Translations under genes and position numbers: made by a program
Shown: positions 54,394 through 64,000 of the stretch, piece after piece
Layout: each line of letters opens with the position of its first letter
Numbering within the stretch: position 1 is the stretch's first letter
Notes under the pieces: model-generated
The model's database searches: none
What the model saw: only the letters and a program-made list of their open reading frames with translations
Told to the model about the DNA's origin: nothing
Source: Lichenostomus cassidix
Lineage: Eukaryota; Chordata; Aves; Passeriformes; Meliphagidae
Length of the DNA stretch: 64,000 nucleotides
Assembly (NCBI GenBank): GCA_008360975.2
Contig: CM039182.1
Location: forward strand, 28,028,566-28,092,565
Reading direction: 5' to 3'

Positions 54394-56816
54394 TTAACAG
54401 TAGCTACTTAGATACATTTTTCCTAAGCCATTTTCCACACAACACTAACATTCAGATCTATTTGGCCTTTATAGTGAGGATTTCAATATTTGAATAAAGA
54501 TTAACTGAATCATTGGTGAATAAAATCACAAACCTTCACATAGTATAAGATTTTTGATTGCTTCTAACATATGAAACCATGCTGCAGTAAAAACAAGCAA
54601 AGATTTCAGCAAAGAACAAACCACTGAAACTCAGTATGAACAGTATCAGTCAAACATAAATTCACAGTTTATAAATGTATTTCAACAGTCATTGGCAATA
54701 ACAGTTGTGAATACTGTTAGATCTACATGGGAAAAAAGTCACTGTATTTTCACTTTCAGATGTCTGAAAATAGTTTTCAAAAAGAGTTGACTATTGCTAT
54801 TTCATCTTCTAGCTCTGTATTTATGAATAAATATCTATCTTCTCAATAGAAATTCAGAAAACACCAGAGTTCACGTGGCTTAACTTTGTACAGGCACTGG
54901 TGAGATTCATGGCGTCCCACCTGGTGCAGATCTGAGTTTCCTGAGTACTGCTACAGAGCATTGCCAGGAGACAGGAGTGCATTCAGAAGGGCTATTTTAG
55001 CACAGATTTCTCTGTTCTCTCTGTCAGGGAAGCATGTCATAAATGACCATAAAAGCTGTTCTGTGAGCTCTGGTAGAGGAATAATAAGGCACACAATTTG
55101 GATTTCTTGGATTTGGGAATTCTATTGATGTGTTCTTTAAAATGCTATTCTAATTATGGATCAAGTCTTTAATTTTAGAAGCCAAAATTCAGTATGAATT
55201 GCTTTTAGAAACAAATGGAAGAACATTCATATTGCGCACATAGGGAATAAGCATATTCCCTCTCATGAAACTATTTTAATGAAGACATATAAGCCGTCAA
55301 TTTGATTCTCCTTCAGTTTGCTGAACTTAACCACACCTTAACAGCTGGGGAATTCTGGCTTACTCTTTGCCTCTGCCACAAGTTCTGGGAACCTCCACAG
55401 AAACCTATTCCAGTCTTACCCTTCAGTATTATAACCAGGAAGCAGTCCTTTTCGTAACTATGCTCATAAATATATTGTTTCAACTTCCCGGTGAGCAGCA
55501 TGACATTAGAAGGAAACCTCCCTCAAGTCTCAAAAATTAAGTTGAATGTATTAAAAGAAAGAAATTGTTACCAGATTAGCATATTTACTAGCAAGGTTGT
55601 AGAACTTGGCACCTAGAACTGTTTGTGTCTGACCAGAACAGGTGGATAATTATATCCGCAGGCATTTATGGTTTGAGTTACAGTGACTTCATTCTAGAAC
55701 AGTCCAGCATAAAAATCCTGTCACGCAACTCTGCTTTGGAAGTTTTCATTTTGAAGTCCAATATCCAAATGTTTCCCCTTTATACATCAGCTAAATCTGC
55801 AGACATCTTTTTGAAATCGTAAAAAATAAAACAAAAAAGAAACAATAAAAGAAAGCAAAAAAAGCCCACCCAAACAAACTTTCAAATATTATGCACATTA
55901 GTCTGATAGAGCAAAAACATATAGATAGGGGTATGTGTATTTCTATATGTGTACTTGCATGAGGGGAGAAAAAAGGCAGAGAGATAAAAGGACTTACCTA
56001 GCTCTCATTGCAGAATTTCTAGTTTTAAAAGCTTAATGACTGTATTATGTCATAAGTCTCTGCGCTTCACTAATTCCATGACTGCAGGCTTCTTTGTGAT
56101 TTTGATTTTGCAATTGAAACTGATTGGCTGGCAGACAAAGGGACAGAAACAGCTGCAACTAGTATTATTGATTATTTCCTCAATTTAAAGGAAGTAAATG
56201 AGGACACTAACAACATTGAAGGACAAAGGCGAAGTTGTTGCTCTAGAGCTCTGGCAAAGCCAGTCACTGTCCCCTGCCACATGAACTGAATAATAAATAA
56301 AATGCAGATATTATCAATTTAATACCACAGATCGTTGTAGCAGTGATAGATAGTATAGAAGCCTGTTATGATAGTGAATTTTTAATACTATTTTTTTAGT
56401 AAAGACTTAAAATCTCTGATATGGAAAGACACTAAATCTAATGTAAACATTCTGGAAACTGCTTTTGGGCTATGATCAGTAACACAAACGATTTTCTAGA
56501 AATACACTGCGATTATAATAGTTAATGCCTACCCTGAGAGGTCCTGCCCTCTGAATGAGAATTGTGACTTCCTAAACAAAACAGAAGATAACTCTCAAAA
56601 ACCAGAAGATACATCAGAAATCCACAGTGCAAAAAATACAATTGAATTAGAGTGGGAAATGTGTAAATGTAGGAAACAAACGACACAAATTATATTTGTT
56701 TTGCCCCTTTCCTTTGCCCTCGTCAATGCATTGACTCAACATTAGCCACTCTTCTTATGCTGAGCTTAAACTCGAGGGAAGTAAAGCAGAATTGAAGAGC
56801 TATCTCCATTAAAGAA

Positions 56817-57732
56817 ATCACAGAAGCACAGAGTAACTGATTTGGAAGGACCCATAAAGATCTTTCAGTCCAACTCCTGCCCCTATACAGAATACCCCCA
56901 AGAGTCACACCATGTCTCCAAGAGTATTGTCCAAACACTTCTTGAACTCTGTCAGGTTTGGTGTTGTGACCACTTCCCTGGGGATCCTGTTCCAGTTTCC
57001 AACCACCCTGTGCATGAAGAACCTTTTCCTGATATCCAACCTAAACCTCCCCTGGAACAATTTCAGACCATTCCCTCAGGTCCTGCCACTAGGCACTACA
57101 GAGAAGAACTAAGTGTCTGCCCCTTCTCTTCCCCCCATGATGAAGTTGTAACTGCAGTGAGCTCTCCCCTCGATCTCCTTTGCTCCAGGCTGAACAGACC
57201 AAGTGACCTCAGCCACTCCTCATATGAATTCCCCTCAAGGTCCTTCACCATCCTCATAGCTGTCCTTTGGACACTCTCTAACAGTTTAATGTCTTTCTTA
57301 TATTGTGGCACCCAAAACTGCCCCCAACACTTGAGGTGAGGCTGCCCCAGTGCAGAGCAGAGCAGGACAATCCCCTTCCTTTCCTGGCTGGTGATGCAGT
57401 GCCTGATGCCCCCCAGGACAGGGTTGGCCCTCCTGGCTGCCAGGGCACTGCTGACTCATGTTCAACTTGCCATTGACCAGGACACCCAGGTCAATTTCCA
57501 CAGTGCTGCCTTCCAGCCTCTTATTCCCAGTCTGTCCATACATCCAGGGTTACCCCAAGCCAAGTGCAGAATCTGGCACTTTCCCTTGTTTAACTGAATA
57601 TGGTTGGTGATTGCCCAGTCCCATAATTGTTGCTGTCTCTCTGCAGGAACTTGCTTGGTATCCCTTCCAATCCTGCATCCAAGTCATTTATACAGATGTT
57701 GAAGAGCTCAGGGCCTAAGATGGAGCACTGTG
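56817..57732 (-). mobile_element. CR1 LINE, 3' portion (ORF2 C-terminus and 3' end)
   Basis: A 5'-truncated chicken-repeat-1 element of about 916 bp, inserted in the sense orientation of DGKB. Its 3' end on the plus strand begins with the usual ATCACAGAAGCACAGA-type terminal repeat and TTGGAAGGACCC. Minus-strand translation gives the CR1 ORF2 C-terminal signature in two frames: LGVLVNGKLNMSQQC around 57543-57298, and KDIKLLESVQR then LRSLGLFSLEQRR within 57311-57096. The frameshift between them shows the copy is inactive. The plus-strand ORF over the same interval (56842-57339) is antisense to the element and not a gene. The 5' truncation falls near 57732, after a segment matching the MFKSSGPKMEH-type region. 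Confidence 0.95.
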
Positions 57733-58069
57733 GATGCATGGTATAAACAGCAGCTTGGATATACACTTTAGGTGTAAAGTTAGGTTTGTCCTCACACAGC
57801 TTCTGGATGCTGAGGTACCCGATGGAGGCTTCTCAGGCTACAGAACTGTACCTTAGGTAGCAGAGACTGCACGGTTAAGATGCAGTTTTCAAACAACAAC
57901 AGCAGGAGGCATTTGATGCTCCCTTGCAACCAACATTTTTATAACAAATCTTAAAAACTACCACTACAGATGTCTGTAAAGACCCAGACAAAAAAACCCG
58001 AAAAAACAACCCAAAAACCAGTCTTGCAGGAGCCCCTATGTCACTCAGTCATTCTCACAGTCTTACTGC
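57733..58069. other. Gap between two CR1 fragments
   Basis: 337 bp not assigned to either CR1 copy. It ends with an A-run/C-run tract at 57988-58020. No coding sign. Confidence 0.5.
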
Positions 58070-58295
58070 AACAAATCCTCCCTTGCCTCCCTGAGCAGCC
58101 TATTCTAGCTTCTTTTTCTTATTACCATTACAAAGATTTTCTAGTCTAGCTGAATCTCTTGACAGAATTTAAACCCATTACTCGTTGCTCTGTTCTCCAT
58201 GTACATACAAAACAGATGATCCCCTTATACTTTAAGGAGCTGGAAGCCATCCTCACATTTGTCTTCAGGCTTTCCAAACTAAGCAAGGATCTTTT
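58070..58295 (-). mobile_element. Second, older CR1 fragment
   Basis: Segment whose plus strand matches the reverse complement of the CR1 3'-proximal region: CTGAGCAGCCTATTCTAGC (CR1 usually has GGGCAGCCTGTTCC), then TTTAAACCCATTACTC, then CTTCAGGCTTTCCAAACTAA (usually CTTCTCTTCTCCAGACTAAA). It covers the same part of CR1 that the neighbour at 56817-57732 already contains, so it is a separate insertion. It lacks the extreme 3' end and is more diverged. Confidence 0.7.
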
Positions 58296-61200
58296 AAAGA
58301 AATGCCCTCTGGGATCTGAGACCATGCTTAAGGGATCATAAAAACTGGTTCTGTGCGCTACTGGATCATCTGAGAATAAATATTATCTGCACATGTAGAT
58401 CCCAACCTTTCTGTTGAGAACACACAGTATGATGCCTCCTCCTACACCCACGGATCAACTGCGTTCTCTGCATTTTGTCTTACCCTCCCCTTGCCTTCCA
58501 GTCAAAGCATTCTGTCTGTAATGCTAAACTAAACAAGGTCAGGTTTTCTGGCCCTGGGGCTAACTGGCACACAATGGCTTCCTCCCATACAGTTAAATCT
58601 CTCAGATAACAGTATAGCTTTGTCAGTACTGCCTATTGGGAATAGTCCCTGGCCTGCACCCAGACATTATCTAGGAAAGTTAGTTTCCACCAGGCAGTAG
58701 TCTCAGTAATAAGCATGTGCCAGGACTTGAGGCTTTTCCCTCTTTAATTTACAGCCATATATGTAGCCAAGGATGTTGACTCTATCATGTTAGAGGAGAA
58801 GTTTATGGCCACTAACACTTTGGGATATGGTGTTCACTTCCTGAGATTCACTAGTACCTTAGAAAAAACCTCCAGAGAAAGTCCTTACGCCACTTCCAGG
58901 CTGCCAAACTGCAAGTCCAGAAAAGACTAATTATTTAGCAACTATGCACAGACCCATTTGCCATTCCTTTTTTTCTCATGCTGGGGGAACGGTTTAAGAA
59001 ATATATTAAAAACTTGAGAATACAAACATTTTTTTCTTTCAAGTAGAAAAATTCTTTCAGCCAGATCACAAAGCCAATTTTTGATATAGTATCCCTTGCC
59101 TGTCTCTGCACAGTTGTCTGTACTATTGTGACAGTACTTTGCTTTCCTATTTTATTCCACAATATCTCAGAATATTTATGCCACTGTAAAAGAGCTGTAT
59201 AATTTCCATGATAAGAAAAATTATAATTACCAGAAAATATTAAGAAAGCATAAGAGAATTTCTGATTCAGATTTTGAATTTTATTTGTAATCACAAGAGA
59301 TAATTTTTGTACTTAAGAAAAATAATCAAAGGAAAGCCACTGACTGAAAGTGAACACATATCTGCTGATCAATCATCAGGAAAGGAAATAAAGCACTAGA
59401 CTCACCCCATAACAAACCAGTGGACATTGGGTAGCTGAAGCTCCAGTGCTCCCTTCTAATGCCTCTGAATTGCCAGCATGCTCAAACTGGAATGGGAAGC
59501 AGGATGTGTGCTCAAATACTTGTAGTTAATAACTTCTACACTGTCCCATTAAGAAAGGTGAAGAAAATTACTGAAATTGGCAACTCAGTTATTGTATTCA
59601 TGGACAGACCCCAGATGGTAAAAATCAATGTGCTTGAAAACTGATTTAATATTAGCCTGCTTAGTTTATCCAAGTTCTGTGAATCTCCAGTGATGGAATG
59701 TCAAACCTGATGACAGAACAAGGCTGAGATTCCCTATGCTCTGTTCATCTGGGGGTTTATATGATTACACAGGAATCATGCAGCTAGGCTAAATTAGGTC
59801 AGCTATCAAGACAAGTTCTACTTATTTTTCTTGTGGAGAAATACATCTCAAAGATAATGTGATCCAAAATCCTTGAAAAAATTTGTGAAGATCTGTGAGG
59901 GTTATGTCATTGAAGTAGCAAGGGATATGCTATGCTAGCACAGAATGACCATGCAAATGGAAGAAAGATGGAGAGAGACTGTTGCAAAGATGCAACCAGA
60001 TGGAGAACTGGTGTCAAAGAGACACCAAGGGATACCCAGCAGCAGCTGACAGCCTCGTTACTGCAGCACCCACTCCTCAAGCGGGCAAGTTTCATATCCA
60101 AAGAGTAAAAAGATTTTTATAAATCCGAATGTTGAATTAAGCAGCCACAGTAACAATGATGTCCTTGCACTTGTGTTTATGTAAGTACATACTGTGTTCA
60201 TGCAAACTTGCATACAACCAGAATCGTCCTTCTGAGACTAAGGAAACACACCAGGTTTAATGAAAATAACTTCTGGCCATTTGCCAAGTAGAAATAGTCT
60301 GAGATAATGTTTTTGAAAATGTTGCAAAACTCTATATAGCTTACACCATCCTGTGTAAGAATCTCTGTTACCATGAACAGGAAGTTAAAGGGCACACAAA
60401 TAATATTTATGCCGAAAGTTCTCAAAAGTGTGTATAACCTCTTTGAAAGCACATGTAATGGTGCAATAGGACAGACCACAGAGGGCTTTCTCCCAGCTCA
60501 TACAGGCTAAAGGAGAGGCCAGAAGACCCACAGGTTTACTGTGACCAGCTGACTACAGGTGCTCTCCTGCTGCTCTCTCTATGCCAGCTGTAAGCACAGG
60601 GAGAGCCCAGTACAGCACTGACACATATCCCTCAGCCTTCACAGACATCGTGCCTTTATGTATTTTTCTTAAAAGTAAGAATGTCCATAACAAGATAAAA
60701 CTGAATGACTGAAGTATTTCTTTAGATTGCAGTTCTGATTTAGCACCTATTTCAAGCAACAGCAAAATCTCCACTGGTTAAACTAGAACAGAATGGGATA
60801 TGTACATGTGTGACTGTAGATTCCTTTGTCTAACGCTGCTCTCACCTCTCCTGAAAAGATCTAATCTATTCCTGCATACTTAAAGAGGTATTTATTAATT
60901 TTTAGCTTCCTGTAGATAATTTGACTTCTCTATGCAGCCATAAAATTTTATGACAGTAAACATGAGAGATGTGCCTAAATTGCACAGAAATGTTTCTAGA
61001 CTGCCTGTTTTATTTTTCTTTTATAGTGTCAGTCCCACTAAATTTATACTGATGCTAATTTCACAAAAACTTGGTGTCAAAATTATTAAGGTGTCAAATA
61101 TGCTGAGTCAATTAATTTTAGTGATGGCCCTGAATGACTGTGCACTGTATTTTTCAGTCTGAAATGTACATATGTGGAAACAGTACAGCAAATGCTGCTA

Positions 61201-62258
61201 TGCTTATCCAACTCTAACTATGACAGTAAGAGATCATTAAAATGGGACTTTAATTGTTCAAATCTCAACGTGCTCATCAGAGCACAACTCCTTAAAAAAA
61301 AAAAAAGCTTATTTCTTAAAATTATGAAAAAACTACTGTGAGACTAAAAGATAAATACACATTTATTAAATATGCTACTTTATTATAAAACAGCTGAATA
61401 TTGTATTGCTGAGGGTAGATTTATCAATCAGCTGCTCGGCCTTCTCAGTGCAAAAGCAGAGTACTCATGAGATTTACAGAAAGAGCTCCAGACTAGTCCA
61501 GAATTGGCACAGCATGGATTTCTACAGACTGGAGAGAAGACAAAGATTATGAAGAAAAGATACACAACACAACAGTGTATCTTTTGATGATGGAATATTT
61601 CTGCAGTCATGCTCTGTGTCTACTTAGATGAACTTTCCCAGACTGGAAGTCTCTAGCTGAAAAAAACAACATAAGGCTTAAAAGTTTGAGCAATTCAAGC
61701 CACTTTTTCCTTATACTGAAATATCTTAAAGCACGATATTTCGTCTCACTCGTTGTGTTAAAGGTTAGTATGACTTTCCATCCCTTCTGCCTGAGATAGT
61801 AACAAAATGGCATGCAGGTCAACAGCTTACACTCTCCTGAATCCTACAGAACTCAAAACATGGCAAGCGAGTTCTAGCAGTTTGTTTAAAGTCAACGTTA
61901 CCAAATTAGATAGAAATAACATACATCTCAGTTCTTCAATGCCAGAGTGGGTTTTTTTCTGCATATTTTCTGTGGAAGTATTTTTCATTTGCCTGGCTTC
62001 TCTTTCTGTGCCTTTCCTCTGTTTTCCTTCATGTTTTGGTGATGGTACTTACTATGAATAAAGCAATATTTTTGGTATTAAAACATAAGATAATGGTTTT
62101 TACTTTGGCTACAGACATGATTCTTGTAAGATATTTTTATTTGTCTGAAGGAAATCTTTTTAATCGTCAGGGTTCACAAAGCAGAACCTTGTTTGGTCTA
62201 GAACTACATATCTGATGAATAGCTAATTTTGAACCCTCACCAAAAAAGTTCAGTAATT

Positions 62259-62282
62259 GCATATGTAGATGCATATGTAGAT
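62259..62282. repeat. 12-bp tandem duplication
   Basis: GCATATGTAGAT occurs twice in direct tandem. Confidence 0.95.
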
Positions 62283-63797
62283 ATTATCTTTTTTTTTTCT
62301 TTCACATATATGCCCAAAGCAGAAAGGTCCTTCTGAAATTCTGATTGTACCACAGTGAAGAGAGATCTGCCATGTCAGTGGCACGGTATTTTCTCATAAA
62401 AATTACTAAATATTCCCAAATCCTATTTTCCTAACCTCTTCATGTTTGCTTCTCCTCATTCATTTTGCATTCATGTTTTGCTTGGATCTGTTTACATACT
62501 AGTCCATTATTCATCTACAGTATAAATGGTGCAGCAGCCACTGTATTCTTTTCATATAATTTTTGTACCTTCTGTTTCCAACTTAGTTTTTTAAACTTAA
62601 ATAAGCAATCAAGCCAAGAAAGGGCATGAGAACACAAAATAAGGTGTAGTTTGAACCCCAAGCTTTTTCAATTTAGGCAACGTTATTGTTGATCCCAGGA
62701 AAAAGTAACATTCAAAACTGTTAGCCACAATGTTTTATGCTCAAAGGCACGATACATGAGAAATACCTGGGATCCAAGATGTAGGAATCATAACAGATTT
62801 CTGATGTCCAGGAATATAAAATACCTTACAGGCTGTCTAGCTTTTCTCCATAAAGCCAACAAATCAGAGATCCTTCAAAGAGAACAACAAATTTTTTGAG
62901 TATCACCTTATAGATACGGGTTTTTTTAACCTGCAATCTCCTATGTAAAAAGACAATTTAAGGGAAGTTTATGTAAATATCAAAAGAGATGCTTCAGTCT
63001 CTCCACTGTAAATCTTTTCAACATCAGCATAATTTTGTCCTATTTTCTTCATCATCATCAGTTCTCATCCTAGCTTTTCCTCCAAATACAGGACTTCCTA
63101 ACTAGGCTGATACACTGTTTTATAATGCAAGAAAATGGAAACACTCAAAGAAGACAAAATTAAAAAATAATTTAAAAAAAATCAGACTCCTTATGAAATA
63201 AACTGATGAAATAAACTATTGAACCGATAGCAGAAAATGCTACCAGAGGAGTAAGTAAAGGAAGATTTTGAAACAAATTGAAATAAGTAAGATATATATA
63301 AATATTAATTGAGCTATGATTACAGTTTCAGGGGGAATAGAAACTTTGTAATTCAAGACATAAAAAGCAACCATAATTTGCCTGATATAAGGAAGTAAGT
63401 CCCTTTCAGGTATTGATACTTGTGGGAATTCTTGCCATCTCTGTTAGGGAGCCAGCATAGGTATTCAGAGAAAGAAGAACTAGATCAATGAGTTAGTGAC
63501 ACAGTTTGATTATACAGCAGTTATTCTTCTGCTTTTCATCTAAAAAAATTCACTATTGTCCTAAAATGGTCTTAGAAAAAATATTTTTGAGGCAAGTGTA
63601 CATACATTTATTTATTAAATTTGACACACTATTGCATAAGCCACTTCTCTAGTCTCAGAAAATGTTAAAGGAAAAAGAAACTCCTTAATTGTCTGAGTAA
63701 ACAACCCCTTGGCAACACATATACAAAACTTACAAAGGATAAGAAATCATAAGCATGTATTTGAGAAAGAGTGTCAAATGCTCTTCAAGAGCACTAT

Positions 63798-63840
63798 GAA
63801 AAGAAAGAAAAGAAAGGAAATAAAGGAAATAAAAAATAAA
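63798..63840. repeat. Purine/A-rich tract (AAAG, GGAAATAAA units)
   Basis: 43 bp of AAAG and GGAAATAAA units. The duplicated GGAAATAAA is visible inside it. Confidence 0.85.
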
Positions 63841-64000
63841 TATTGTGTGGTACACCAGTGTACTAACAGCAGATGTAACATAACTAGACAGAAAAACATA
63901 ACAAATTGAGTGGATTACTGAAGTTCGTAATTTCTACATTTCCACACACATTTCCATAAAAGCCCAAGTGTGAGGTAAATCTACATTCTTCGGTTCAGAA

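Noticed and set aside
56842..57339. 165-codon plus-strand ORF
   Set aside because: It is antisense to the CR1 element and inherits an open frame from the reverse strand of ORF2.
57096..57543. Two minus-strand ORFs of 71 and 81 codons as host genes
   Set aside because: Both match the CR1 ORF2 C-terminus and are frameshifted relative to each other, so they belong to a dead LINE.

Overview
The window looks like AT-rich, CpG-poor avian nuclear DNA. The evidence is degenerate CR1 LINEs with bird-type ORF2 and 3' ends, low repeat density, many short homopolymer and A/C or G/T tracts, and one spliced gene with kilobase introns. A crocodilian or turtle origin is possible but less likely. Species cannot be named from the sequence.

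The only gene I can support is diacylglycerol kinase beta (DGKB) on the minus strand, represented by its last three coding exons: 33028-32908 (121 nt), 31201-31141 (61 nt) and 21034-20927 (108 nt including TAA). They join in frame across canonical GT-AG introns. Together they encode the end of the DGK accessory domain and a basic C-terminal tail ending KRTRNHSKE. No further DGKB exon was found from 33029 to 64000, so that stretch is read as one large intron, open at the window edge. The first AATAAA signals on the minus strand after the stop lie about 1.55 and 1.7 kb downstream, giving a candidate 3' UTR down to about 19190.

Layout: 1 to about 19190 is intergenic sequence beyond the DGKB 3' end. 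It holds a plus-strand CR1 relic (about 1795-3110) and a CpG-retaining pocket (about 5060-5530). Positions 19190-20926 are the candidate 3' UTR. The last intron (21035-31140) contains an A/C-only tract at 24127-24318 and a homeodomain-motif-dense, AT-rich block near 25480-26110. A short intron (31202-32907) follows. The large intron from 33029 onward carries two minus-strand CR1 fragments (56817-57732 and about 58070-58295), simple repeats and a few CpG-bearing pockets that could be regulatory.

Most open reading frames in the window are chance, low-complexity or transposon-derived. No tRNA, rRNA, CRISPR array, operon or novel defence or mobile system was seen. The observations most worth checking are the alternative-C-terminus question at the DGKB 3' end, the unexplained CpG pockets, and a recurring class of A-run/C-run tracts.
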